From contig OW386285.2 of NCBI GenBank assembly GCA_936432065.2, positions 107,079,869 to 107,143,868 of the forward strand: DNA of 64,000 bases, given 5' to 3'. The position numbers and the translations under genes were made by a program. Shown here piece after piece: positions 1 to 11,852 of the stretch (position 1 is its first letter; the number at the start of each line of letters is the position of its first letter). This stretch comes from Rutpela maculata (Eukaryota; Arthropoda; Insecta; Coleoptera; Cerambycidae). Under the pieces are notes generated by a model. It ran no database searches, was not told the DNA's origin, and saw only the letters and a program-made list of their open reading frames with translations.

Positions 1-474
1 ACAGTTGACCCGTATTTTTATTTTATTTTTTAAATAATGCTTTATAGTAAAAAAAATCATGAAGTTAAACTGTGTTTAAACGGTTAGATATTGCCGCCAA
101 TTTTCGGGCTATTCTATTGGCTATGACGTAATAGCGTAATCACCAGATTTTAATGTGTGCTTGAACAGAGAAACGAGTGCTACGTTGCCATATTTCGATA
201 AATAATGTAAGATATACTGTACTGCTATACGGAATCCTCTGTAATATTACAATTCTGTATTGCCAAGTTATCAATCAGCCTTGAAATATATAAAATATTT
301 ACTTGCTGGGTATTTGAAACAGTGTTAAAAATTAATATTAAAATTAATCGTAGACAGTGCAGTAGTAGAAATGTGGCAACATTTTGGAGAGTCATACTGT
401 AATACTATATTATTAATATTGACATTTTCGTTATTGTCTACTAGCCCATTCCCGTAGTAAAAAATATTGTATTA
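1..474. other. AT-rich intergenic DNA
   Basis: No coding frame, RNA gene or clear repeat was recognised in this stretch. Confidence 0.5.
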
Positions 475-910
475 ACCTCCCCACAATAAAATTGTGGGAG
501 GTTACTACAATTAGTCCAAAATCGAAAATTGAGATAACATCAAATCTTTACGTATTGAGGTCCCAGGAACCCAAAAAAATTGTTTTTCAAAAATGTCTGT
601 GTGTATGTATGTGTGTGTGTGTGTGTATGTATGTTAGCACGATAGCGGCGAAGCTACTAAACGGATTTGGATGAAACTTTGCATGAGGGTTTCTTTAGTG
701 CTCCAGAAGATCTGAAAAGGTTTTGGTTGAGATCGGATTACGTTTAGTGCCGTTTTGGCACAACAAGTTGTTTATTTTATGATTACTTACAATTTGTAAT
801 TGAACCATTGAAAAGCAGTAAAAATTCCGATTTCAACGATATATCACACTTGCACTTTTTCGATTTGGTTTCCGTGAAAAAAATTAAAAAACAAAAATTT
901 CACTTGTTTT
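475..910. repeat. Unclassified interspersed repeat with terminal hairpin and TG microsatellite
   Basis: The stretch opens with a short palindrome (AACCTCC-CACAAT, AAA, ATTGTGGGAGGTT, about 475-502). It carries a TG/TATG microsatellite at about 598-632. The following text resembles the 'cell-surface, gcggcgaagctactaaacgg' type of dispersed arthropod repeat. The one short ORF here is microsatellite translation and is not a gene. Element class is undetermined. Confidence 0.35.
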
Positions 911-1013
911 GTCCTCAAAGCAGTGCAATGTACAGGGTGATATTCTAATAATGACAGAGGTGTTCAGTGATTTCGGCTGATAACTCGGGAACGGTTGAAG
1001 ATATCGAACTGAA

Positions 1014-1254
1014 ATTTGAGACGTAGGTATAAATATTGTAGACGGACGGATTACGAGTGAATTAATAATACACCTACGTCACATGACGTCACAAATAAGA
1101 AAAATTCTTAGAAACTGGTGCAGATATCGACTTAACTGGAAACATCCAATTAAAGTTTGAAACGTAGGTGGAAATATTGTAGATGGATGGAATACGAGTG
1201 AATTAAAAATACACCTACGTTCTGATGACGTCGTAAAAGCATAAAATTCTTATA
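1014..1254 (+). repeat. Two imperfect direct repeats (about 140-bp period)
   Basis: Two units, about 1014-1110 and 1154-1254, share the order ACGTAGGT, AAATATTGTAGA-GGA-GGA, TACGAGTGAATTAA, ACACCTACGT, TGACGTC. ACGTAGGT and ACCTACGT are inverted copies of each other, so each unit can fold. A TACAGGGTG motif at about 930, typical of small Tc1/mariner-like MITE ends, lies just upstream. Probably an old nonautonomous element that was duplicated. Confidence 0.5.
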
Positions 1255-1317
1255 ACAGGCGAACTGATGATGATATCAAAAAAATATTTCTACAAGACGA
1301 GTCACGAATTTTTTTTT

Positions 1318-2246
1318 TTTTAATTTCCAAGAAATGTAAAATTTTCGGAGAAATGTCACTTTTCAGAAAAATGTCAAATTTTCGAAAAAATGTTAAATTT
1401 TCAGGGAAATGTCACTTTTCAGAAATATGTCAAACTTTCAGAAAAATGTCACTTTTCAGAAAAATGTAAAATTTTCGAAAAAACGTCAAATTTTCGAAGA
1501 AATGTCACCTTTCAGAAAATTGCCAAATATTTGAAAATTGTCAAATTTTCGGAGTAATGTCACTTCAGAAAAATGTCAAATTTTCGAAAAAATGTCAAAT
1601 TTTCAGAGAAATGTCACTTTTCAGAAAAATGTCAAAAATTCAGGAAAATGTCAAATTTTCGAAAAAACGTCAAATTTTCGAAGAAATGTCACCTTTCAGA
1701 AAAATGTCACCTTTCAGAAAAATGTCAAATTTTCGAAAAAATGTTAAATTTTCAGGGAAATGTGACTTTTCAGAAATATGTCAAATTTTCAGAAAAATGT
1801 CACTTTTCAGAAAAATGTCAAATTTTCGAAAAAAACAAATTTTCGAAGAAATGTCACCTTTCAGAAAAATACCAAATGTTTGAAAATTGTCAAATTTTCG
1901 GAGTAACGTCACTTCAAAAAAATGTCAAATTTTCGAAAAAATGTCAAATTTTCCGAGAAATGTCACTTTTCAGAAAAATGTCAAAAATTCAGGAAAATGT
2001 CAAATTTTCGGGAAAATGTCAAATTTTCGGAAAAATGTCACTTTTCAGAAAAATGTCAAATTTTCGAAAAACGTCAAATTTTCGAAGAAATGTCACCTTT
2101 CAGAAAAATGTAAAATGTTTGAAAATTGTCAAATTTTCGGAGTAATGTCACTTCAGAAAAATGTCAAATTTTCGAAAAAATGTCACTTCAGAAAAATGTC
2201 AAATTTTCGGAAAAATGTCACTTTTCAGAAAAATGTCAAATTTTGT
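1318..2246. repeat. Minisatellite of about 17-19-bp units
   Basis: About 900 bp built from two alternating unit types, 'AAAAATGTCAAATTTTCG' and 'AAAAATGTCACTTTTCAG'. Higher-order copies are visible: a block of several hundred bp around 1500-1740 recurs at about 1860-2100. Each unit lacks stops in several frames, so overlapping 60-190-residue ORFs arise, but their proteins are just the repeat read in three frames. It is not coding. Confidence 0.9.
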
Positions 2247-3678
2247 TAAATTGACTCAAAGGAAAATTCCCAAAAAATACTACGGTTCCATCTGTGGTAT
2301 AAGTTCTCTGCTAGTGTGTTAAAGCGTGCAGACTATATGTTGAGTATTTTTGACGTGTCAAGTGCATCGAGAGATTACAAGTTTTTTCGACGTCTATAAA
2401 GCCCACGGATGGTGTGAGAGGCCATCCGGAACCGCTTGCAAGCCCTACAAGTGTAAGCAACCCCACCGGAACGCTTTCGGTTAGTTTTTTCCAATAAAAC
2501 TTTAAAAGTGCCAGTGACATTATATTTTAAAAACTATTTCCGCTACTTCCGGCATCCCGCCGGAAATTCTTCCGGCAACATAACCTAAAAATAGTACTAC
2601 ATAACCTAAAAACAATTTAAGACATTGGTACCAACCTAAACATTTTTCAAAATCCAAAGTCCCCAGAGAAACATTGGAACCAAAAATTTGACAGCTATCA
2701 CTTTCGCGACCGATTTAGTGAATAATTGGTCGAGGCCAAAAGATAAAACAAAATATACCAACTAAAACTTAAACGATCCACCATGAACACTACCCTGGCT
2801 ACATCTGGCAGGGAAGCTGTCCACCAAGAGATATATGGTTTTTTTTAAGGATGGCCATCCCTGCCATCCATCCTATTACCAACGAACAGGTTTTTTCGTT
2901 TAGTTGTTTCCCGTATCAATAATCAAAATTATTAAGTGCTCTTGCCTACGAACGTTTTTATAGTATTGTGTTTATTTTTATATTAATTTTAGGTCCATGT
3001 GGACACATTACAATTTTAACCTAGTTTTAAAACCTGCCTACAGAAGACAGGAGCTACTTTTCTATTTTTCTCCAAGCCAAACCGGACCTACCCCGTCCAG
3101 CCTCACACTCGCCATGGCGGTGTTCACCGTGGTTGTCTGGCTGGCCCCGGGCTAGTATCCGATGAAGCATATATTTGTATTAAAACATTGAATAAAATAT
3201 TAATGTTGTGCAGACTATAAATTTAACACTCAAGTTCTTAGGTCCAAATCCCACCGAACGCAAGACTTTTTTTCTGATTTAATATGAAAAAAATATTTCA
3301 ACTTAATAAATATAATTAAATGAGATCGTTCATATTGTTTAGTGCTCTTTTCGGCTTCAAAGATTCACTGGGTGGGGAGGTTCCAGCCGCTTCCAGTAGC
3401 TGCCGATTTTTTTTTATTATGATTTAATGGAGTAATAATATACTGATGAATCGTTTTCAACAAACTGGAATTAATTCCATCCAACCCCGGACTGCATTTA
3501 TTTTTTAATGAATATATAGAGATATGATTTCTGTATCAGTCACCAGTTCAAGAAATAATGAATGTGGTACGTTTGTTTAAGTTTTCTTGCAAGTTATTGT
3601 ATTTATTTCTGTGGCTGGCTGTGTGGCTTCGGTCTTTATGCCAAAAAAAAAAATTGTATTTATTTATTTGCTCCGCAA
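2247..3678. other. Unannotated repeat-rich DNA
   Basis: No supportable gene. A GC-richer patch at about 3030-3170 and a loosely palindromic CCTGGCTACATC/GGATGG region at about 2790-2875 look like transposon fragments, but I cannot assign them. Confidence 0.4.
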
Positions 3679-3686
3679 TTTTACAA

Positions 3687-3943
3687 CAGAGACGTAACTA
3701 TGGCAGGGCAAACCGGGGCAGTGCCCCGGGGAACCGGGAGATCAAGGGCCTCAGCCGGCGCCTGGTTTTTTTCGGATTTCTCCCCTCCGCCCATCAAAAA
3801 ATTTTTTTTCGGATTTCTGCCCCTCGCTTATCAAAAAATGTTGGGATCAAAAAAATTTTTTTTAGGTATTAAGAAAATAATATAATAGGGGGCCCCCAAC
3901 AATTTTTTGCCCTGGGGCCCCATGACGTCTAGTTACGCCACTG
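3687..3943. mobile_element. hAT-type MITE, 257 bp, TSD TTTTACAA
   Basis: The terminal inverted repeats read CAGAGACGTAACTA at the left and, reverse complemented, CAGTGGCGTAACTA at the right. The element is flanked by an exact 8-bp duplication, TTTTACAA (3679-3686 and 3944-3951), which is diagnostic of hAT transposition. The interior is GC-rich near the ends (runs of GGGGCCCC type) and has no transposase. It is inserted next to a LINE fragment. Confidence 0.9.
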
Positions 3944-3951
3944 TTTTACAA

Positions 3952-4135
3952 CCAACATTACAGAAATAATTGTTAAATATATTTTTCTTTTTATATGCGT
4001 CAACTATTATTTTTTGATTTTCATCTCTAACATTGACCGTGTGTTTTGTTTTATTTTCGATATTTGCGGCTTCTTTTATAATTTCCCATCTGGAGCGAAT
4101 CTGGCGAGAAAAAGAGGAGTTTTGAAACCTACTTT
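3952..4135 (-). pseudogene. Non-LTR retrotransposon ORF2 fragment
   Basis: Read on the minus strand, this encodes about 60 residues ending in a stretch of the type D-E-N-Q-K-I-I-V-D-A, then F-N-N-Y-F-C-N-V-G. That matches the conserved linker just upstream of the reverse transcriptase in CR1/Jockey-like LINEs (the 'xxIAxxFNxYFxxIG' pattern). The frame is cut on the C-terminal side by the hAT MITE at 3687-3943 and on the other side by the start of a foldback element. No intact ORF remains. Confidence 0.55.
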
Positions 4136-7085
4136 TTTTTTTAATTTTTTTGACAATTCGGTTACACACGTTCTCTTTTATCATGTTATCAACTTAGTTC
4201 AGCTTAATCACACGGGGTGGCGGTGGAATTCGCATTTAAAATTCGCAAAAACCCGTTTTTCCACGATAACTTTGTTATTATTGACCTGACAAAAAAAAAG
4301 TAAAATTAAAAATTGAAGATCTCGCGGAAGCGCATAGTCTTGTCATAATCTTTTTTTCAAATCGGACGGTAACTTTTCGTTAAAAATTTTGTTGAAAATA
4401 CTCGCTTTTTGGCCCTAACACTAATACACAAAAAAGTAATTCCTCAATTTTTTTACGAAAAAAAGAAGTTAGAGGGATGAGATTTTTTTTGAGGTAGGTG
4501 AAATGGATAAGAATTGATGGAGCCGGAGGATTGGGGTGGTGGGCCAATTAGGGAAGGGGAGGGGGGTAGGGAAAGGAAAATTATTTAGACCCCCCGAACT
4601 TTTTTCCCTGTCGTGCGATTTTCAAAAACCAAAATGGAATTTATTCGTTATTACGTCTAATATTTGACTGAATAATTTTTTATATTTTTTTCAAATAAAC
4701 AAATTTGTGGGAGGGGGAAAAACATTTTGCATTTTTTTTTAAATGCGTTTTTGAGTACGAAGGAAAGGGCTCAGAAGAGAAATTTTTTTACAGGCGAGGG
4801 AGATTTTTTTATCTTTAATTTGAAAAAAATATCGCAATCCAAGCAATAGGAAGGGAGGGAGGGGGCATAATGCGTTTGCTGAATAAAGGGTTAAGGAAAA
4901 GGGATAGTGACTTCGGAGCTTGATATTCGGATATATAAATCCTTTTTCCATCTTAATATTTTATCATATCAAATATTAAACTTATTATAAATAATTATTT
5001 AACACCGTCACGAGTTTTCGCAGTGCATTTCCCTAGTTTTAGATGTGTACTGGTTACATATATAAAACAATTATTTTTCCACTTAACTCGCTCTAACTCA
5101 AAAACGGCACAATGGATTACTCTCAATTTTTATAGGGTTATCATTATATATTTGTTAAAATAATGTGTTAATATGTAGGTCAAATTTTAATAAGTGTAGA
5201 AAGCATTCTTTTTTTTCTAAGGCTATGTCGAAAATTTGCATTCTCAAATGTAACATGCGGGAAAATTTTTTATCTTTCGAAATAGATACCAAGTGTATTG
5301 AGAAGTAACGAAGATAAAAGATGGACGTAACTTTTTTATTTGAAACTTTTTTTTTTTCTAGAATTGACGGTTTTCGAAAAAACTGCAAATGAGTGATTGT
5401 TGGCCAGGTACTGCAATTAACTGCTATTACATTCCACGTTCTTTATGATCTCTTTATCATTAAATAAGTTTTGCATGTATTCCCACTTCAATATCTAAAA
5501 GTGTCACTCCTTCACGGTTGGCGAATTAAAAGTTTTTAAAAACTCTTCGCCGATTTGTTTAACTTTTTATATAATTGTTGCACATTCTTTGGAAATCTCA
5601 GTTTTCTGTGAATGTTAATTTTTGGACATTTTAAATCTTAATTGATGACCTATTTGATAAAACATTTGTCAGTATAAATAAAAAGTCAAAATAACCAACT
5701 ACATCCATAATAACCTAGCTGTGTTTCAAACTTGCAATCCTTGGATTTCAAGCTAAAATTCTATCTATTACACCACCATACCCTTTGAAAAAAAAGAGAT
5801 CATAAAGAACGTGTGGAAATCTAATAGTAATTAATTGCAGTACTTGGCCAACAATCACTCATTTGCAGTTTTCTCGAAAACTGCCAATTCTAGAAAAAAA
5901 AGTTTCAAATAAAAAAGTTACGTCCATCTTTTATCTTCGTTACTTCTCCATACACTTGGTATCTATTTCGAAAGATAAAAAAGTTTCCCGCATGTTATAG
6001 TTGAGAATGCAAATTTTCGACATAGCCTTAGAAAAAAAATAATGCTTTCTACACTTATTAAAATTTGACCTACATATTAACACATTTTATTAACAAATAT
6101 ATAGCGATAACACGATAAAAATTTGAGAATAATCCATTGTGCCGTTTTTGAGTTAGATCAAGTTAAGCGGAAAAATAATTGTTATATATATCCAATGCAC
6201 ACCTAAAGCTAGGGAAATGCACCGCGAAAACTCGTGACGGTGTTAAATAATTATTTATAATAAGTTTAATATTTGATGGAGGGTGGACTGATAAAATATT
6301 AAGATGGAAAAAGGATTTATATATCCGAATATTAAGCTCCGAAGTTCCTATCTCTTTTCCTTAACTCTTTATTCCGCAATCGCATTACGCCCCCTCCCTC
6401 CCTTCCTATGGCTTGGATTTTTCTTTTTAAATTAAAGACAAAAAGAATCTCACTTACCTGTAGAAAAATTTCTCTTCTGAGCCCTTTCCTTCGTACTCAA
6501 AAACGCATTTAAAAAAAAATGCGAAAAGTTTTCCCCTCCCACAAACTTGTTTATTTGAAAAAAATAAAAAGACGTAATAAAGAAGAAATTCCATTTTGGT
6601 TTTTGAAAATCGCACGACAGGGAAAAAAGTTCGAGGGGGTTGAATAATTTTCCTTTCCCTACCTCCCTCCCCTCCCCTAATTGGCCCACCACCACAATCC
6701 TCCGGCTCCACAAATTCTTATCTATTTCACCTACCTCAAAAGAATCTCACCCCCCTAACTTCTTTTTTTCGTAAAAAAATTGAGGAATTACTTTTTTGTG
6801 TATTCGTGTTAGGGCAAAAAAACGAGTATTTTCAACAAAATTTTTCACGAAAAGTTACTGTCCGATTTGAAAAAAAAAAAGATTAAGCGCTTCCGCGAGA
6901 TCTTCAATTTTTAATTTTACTTTTTTTTCATCAGGTCAATAGTAACAAAGTTATCGTGGAAAAACGTGTTTTTGCGAATTTTAAATGCGCATTCCTCCTC
7001 CACCCCGTGTGATTAAGCTGCACTAAGTTGGTAACATGATAAAAGAGAACGCGTGTAACCGAATTGTCAAAAAAAAAAAATTAAA
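4136..7085. mobile_element. Foldback element, about 1.3-kb inverted arms
   Basis: The left arm (about 4136-5455) and right arm (about 5790-7085) are near-perfect inverted copies around a spacer of about 330 bp. Anchors: GACAATTCGGTTACACACG (left outer) against CGCGTGTAACCGAATTGTC (right outer), and ACGTTCTTTATGATCTC against GAGATCATAAAGAACGT flanking the spacer. There is no transposase. ORFs at 4739-4951, 5155-5388 and 6450-6713 are mirror-image arm translations. A transcript through it would form a very long double-stranded hairpin. Confidence 0.85.
5722..5785 (-). other. tRNA-like / SINE-head sequence in the foldback spacer
   Basis: On the minus strand there is an A-box-like TGGTGTAAT-AGATAG, a short anticodon-like stem (CTTG/CAAG) and a B-box-like AAGTTTGAAAC in the expected order and roughly expected spacing. 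No clean cloverleaf forms and there is no recognisable acceptor stem. It is at best a decayed tRNA or a tRNA-derived SINE head. Confidence 0.25.
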
Positions 7086-8280
7086 TTTATAACTTAAACG
7101 TAGAATTCCAAGTTATTATGACTTCATAGTTAGCTATTAAGACGAATTAGGTAATTTTCAGTTACATGAAATTATCCTTGCTGGTGGTTGGTTTATTTTA
7201 CTTATTTATTAGTTGGGATATGCTACAAACCTAGGCAATAATGCGTGCGTTTTGGGCGATAAGTTTACCATACGACGTCGAGCTTCTGACACGACTAAAA
7301 ATGGGCATATGTAACATACTACTTATCTCCTAGTACTGGTCCAGTGGAATTGAGTTTTATTTTGTTTTGTATTTAAATTGACATGCTGCAAATGTACATA
7401 TTATACTTTTGTCAAATATAGTTTAGTTTACTTTATAAATTGTTTTTTCTGTTTGATCTCTCTCGTACATACTAATTTCACTGTAATATTAAAATGTACA
7501 TACACATTTTCTGTTTAAACAGCGTTGTATTATAGAACTTTATTCCTTAATAAGCTCTGCGAGAAAACAATTACATACAGCAGAAATCATAACGAGAAAA
7601 TTAAACACAGCCCGTTGTGAAATGAAAGAATCAAGCGATACAAAGCATTCCAGAAGATTTAATATTCTTAAGTTGGTCTCCTAGTTCTTGCACCTCATAA
7701 CAAGATCTTAAGAATTAATAACCAGTTTTTCAAATTAATAGCAATACTGGTGAGGTTAATGCAAAATAAATACATAAGAAAAACTTGTAGTCATTAAAAA
7801 TACTCTCTTAAAATGGAAATGCACTTTTAAAATCGCTCAGACAAGGTTGTTATTCCATAGCAATTTACATAACGTAGGTAAGAATTAATTAGTAGTATTA
7901 ATAAATATGAGCAAATGACCTTAATATCAAGTATACTGCTGCAAAACGATAAGTTTATTATTTAATGAAAAAATCTTGTCCTAGAAAAACTCCAGAATAT
8001 CAATAAATTGTTCTTTTGATAAACACGTTATCTACTAGGTGATAATAAAGAATAAACAAGAAAGACTAAAGTTTTATGAATGAAATTAAACTGTATAACA
8101 TAATTTATTACTGAAATAAATATTTAACTACAGATAAATTGTTAGTGTCGTGGTTTGAATTTTAATGGTAAATTCCGAGTTTTTATTTTTGGAACAAGAA
8201 AACAACTTTTTTGGTGTAGGTAAATTGTAAAATTTTCAAAAGTTAAAAATGTTCATTATTTTAGTTACATGTACTTATTT
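7086..8280. other. AT-rich intergenic DNA
   Basis: No gene, RNA or clear repeat recognised. Confidence 0.5.
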
Positions 8281-8554
8281 CAGTTTCAAAATAATAGCCT
8301 ATTCAAAATTTAAAATACCTAATGTTTGTTTTGCTTTCATACAATTTGTTTCATATTTCATTGATGTGCGGCTTACCTAATGAATTTAAATCTTTTTTTC
8401 TATTTCCTGTGCCTGATTCAGTTTCAAAATAATAGCCTATTCAAAATTTAAAATACCTAATGTTTGTTTTGCTTTCATACAATTTGTTTCATATTTCATT
8501 GATGTGCGGCTTACCTAATGAATTTAAATCTTTTTTTCTATTTCCTGTGCCTGA
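8281..8554 (+). repeat. Exact tandem duplication, about 138 bp x 2
   Basis: The unit starting CAGTTTCAAAATAATAGCC (8281) recurs from 8419 with no differences I can see through GTGCCTGA. The perfect identity implies a recent slippage or unequal exchange event, or an assembly duplication. Confidence 0.9.
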
Positions 8555-11249
8555 AAAAGCACTTTGTTTAATATTTGGTGGCATTTAATATAGAGCAGGG
8601 ATGGGATTTAGAGTCTCTATCGTGTTGTTTTTTGTTTTTGGCGTAGAACCAGGTCAAACATGGTAGGTTTTGCTAAGCATGTCACTGGGCATATGAAATC
8701 GTATTTTACGACATTTTTTCGTGGTCTCAAACATTGCCGTCAAACGGCCAATGATGACATATGGAGTCAAAAAACGCGGCAACAACAAAAGCCAACAGAA
8801 GAAGTTTTGGAGAAAAGCAGAAAGGGACATCGTCCAACTACTCGCAAAAACAACAAGACGAAAACAGCGACATAAAACATCAACACTATTAGAAGAAAAG
8901 ACAATTAAAAAAAGGATAGAAATGTGGGCAATGAAGTACTGGGTACATACCCAAGTATGGGACCCAACACATCTACAGTAGCAAGACACACGTCGGCTTT
9001 GCCGGAATCTCACACCAGAAAAGGACGGTAAGATGACATTGCTTCCCCACGTGGGTTATTCTTCCAACAAAAATTGACGTAGACATACATATATGCAAAT
9101 CTCGGATATTGAATCAACTTATAAGATCACTTTGACTGCATTAGCGCCCAATAAAATTAAATATAGGTTACAAAAATAGGTTACATTGTTCATCTTAGAC
9201 GAAAATGATATACTTCTTTTAAGAAAATCAAGTCTAAAAATTATCAAGAAATCGTTGTTGAACTATCCAGAACAAATACACATGAAACGACATCGCACCT
9301 AACTTAAATTTATGAAATTTAAGATGAAATGTCAAAAGTACAAGCACATCATTTGCGAGGAATTAAATAGGTGTCTAAACTGTCTAATCTTATTAGACCA
9401 GTGTTTTGTTGCTGCAACAAGTACTCTCTTGATTTCCAGTTTTCTTTAATTTAGTTTTTTAAATCTATATAGAGTTTCTAGCTGGAGAATCACAAATGGA
9501 TTAACAATTTACATTACTGTGCTTACAAGGATGCTTTAGGCAACTAGCTATACATAGTGTGTTATGAAATAGTTTAACTTGACTTTATAAATTAATACAA
9601 ATTATAGGTTGATATATAATTTTACAAGATTTTAACATAGGACGTTACAATTGGTGTAGTTATATTAGGTAATTAAAAATTTCCTGACATTCTCTGTGCA
9701 GATATATAAAATAAATTTTGTAATTCAACAGTATTATTATCCAGAATGTAGTGGTGAAGATATTTAAAAATTTTAATTACTTTCTATTTTTTTACTTCTT
9801 CATATCGGTTTTAATAAATATCTATTTTAATTAATATTAATCGTCTTTTAAATGAACACGATAATAATTACAGTAAACATACAGTCGAAATAGCCTGTCT
9901 GCCATTATAAGTTTCCTGTCATGACATGTCATTGTACAACACACCTCCTTTCATTCACATAAAAAATGCAATTTTATTTATAGCCGGCCTCGCCCTATAT
10001 ACTAGAACTTATCACAATATTTGGGTGAGTGCTTTGACCTGCACCCTCGTTTTCACATATTTCTTGAATTCGTGTTGACCATCGCATATTATGGGCGTGA
10101 CTGGGTCTAATATTTAATACTATGTATAAATTATACACTTATTGATCTTGTTTCGTTTTACTCTTGATGTTGGGCGTGGATATTCATGTAGTCCATTTAA
10201 CGCTATTAGATGCATGCTGATACACAAAGATTAAATCAATATAAGCAGTATGTAACAGTTTCAACAGAAGTCATGAAGTCAAGTACTGAAATCTGTGGTT
10301 CAGATATTACTAAGTGTTCCCTCGTAGTTGATTACATGGATGGCTGTTAATGAAATATTATTTGAATTTAATTAGGCAAATTTACGAGTGGTACTGCAAT
10401 TTAAAGCAAGTACTCGAGTATTCCCACAAGATTGTTATACCAATTTGAAACGTTTATCAATTAATTAGATGTGGCAATCATGTTCATGATCATCTCTTGA
10501 ATAATTTAAATGTACGAAATGTTTTAAGTGGAATCAAGTAAATTTATTCAGGGCATTTGTTTGTATGTTATGCTTGCTAATAAGAGATCAGCAAATGTGT
10601 ATTCTTTTGACAGGCAAATTTAATATGAATTTCAAGTCACTTACGTATTTAGATTATTTTTTTTGTATTTGGCCCCTAAAATAGCTAGTTTAGGAACTCA
10701 TTTGAGTCCTTAAAATGAGTCTTTTCCGAACTAAATCCTAAAAAGTGGCCATGGCAACTTTTGAGGATCATTTATGTAAATAAGGCAAAATGGTTCATGC
10801 AACAATTAAACAACTTTATTTAATCTAATAGGTACGGTTTGTAAGTTAAATTAATAATAATTAAATGATTATGACCCAAAATTAAAATTAAATGAGCACC
10901 TTCAAAACTATTACCTTCAAATGAAATACCCAAACTCGAGGGTATCGTGTTAATTTCTTCTGATCTTGTGGTAGTAGCTTAGGTAGTACCAATATTATGT
11001 TACTCGATGGTTCGATTTTCTTCTCCCCCATTAACATTTTGCATACTTTTTTCTTCTTTTCAATTGATTCTTCTATATATGACTCTGCCACTTAAGACGA
11101 CCTGAAATTAGTTATTATTTAGAATAAAAAGACAATAATATTGTGAAAAAACTTGCTTCCATCCTCCTAGCCGCTTCAACGAGATTAAGTCGACGTCAGC
11201 AGTTTACTTTACTCTGTCTGGTTCGATAGTTTAAGTTTAACTTAGTCTT
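8555..11249. other. Intergenic DNA without supportable genes
   Basis: Overlapping ORFs at 8654-9013 give no recognisable protein and lie on both strands. The rest is AT-rich with no clear repeat structure. Confidence 0.45.
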
Positions 11250-11426
11250 TTTTCTAAAACAATGTCCGTATAATCTACAAAATAATACAATTATCCAATA
11301 TTTTACTCGAAAATAACATCTACGCTCCTTTGACGTAAAAGTCACAGGCGTAGAGGTTATTTTCCAGTAAGATACTAGATAATTGTATTATTTTGTTGAT
11401 TTTACGAACATTCTTTTAGACGAAAA
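11250..11426. mobile_element. Palindromic MITE-like sequence
   Basis: Arms of about 80 nt are imperfect inverted copies: CTAAAACAATGTCCGTA, ACAAAATAATACAATTATC and GAAAATAACATCTACGC on the left, with their complements on the right in mirrored order, around a short centre near 11330. Class and target duplication were not determined. Confidence 0.6.
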
Positions 11427-11844
11427 CATGTGGCAGACGATCCCACCAAGAATCATAAAAATTAAGTATAACATTGTTGAACCCGAATTTAAAATGGTCT
11501 AATATCAAAATTTAGATGCCCGTGGATATCTATTTGCAGTCCATAGGATATCCTGGGACATTTCAGTATGTAGTTTGTACAGCCTATTCGGACATCCCGA
11601 AATATCCCGGGATGTCCTGGTACGTCCTTAGAACAGGCGCCGGTATGTCCCTCAGGACGTCCCTCATACTACTTTTATCTGATACCGAATTGTGACATTG
11701 AGATGACCAAAAGAGCGCCGAATAACCAGATATATTTTTTGAATTTGAGGTGAGAATTTTAAATTATATAAACAACTTTCGAAAGTAAAGTAAAGTAAAA
11801 TACCTTTCTTTGGATTTTACTGAGTAAGGAATGTTCATTTATTA
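11427..11844. other. Intergenic DNA with degenerate GGACAT/ATCCC repeats
   Basis: About 11530-11665 contains several diverged, partly inverted copies of a motif like GGATATCCTGGGACAT. Nothing else was recognised. Confidence 0.4.
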
Positions 11845-11852
11845 CCAGAGAT

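Noticed and set aside
1538..2249. Set of overlapping ORFs up to 190 residues
   Set aside because: All are minisatellite read in three frames.
8654..9013. ORFs on both strands possibly from a retroelement
   Set aside because: The text has a faint endonuclease/RT-like look but no motif could be matched.
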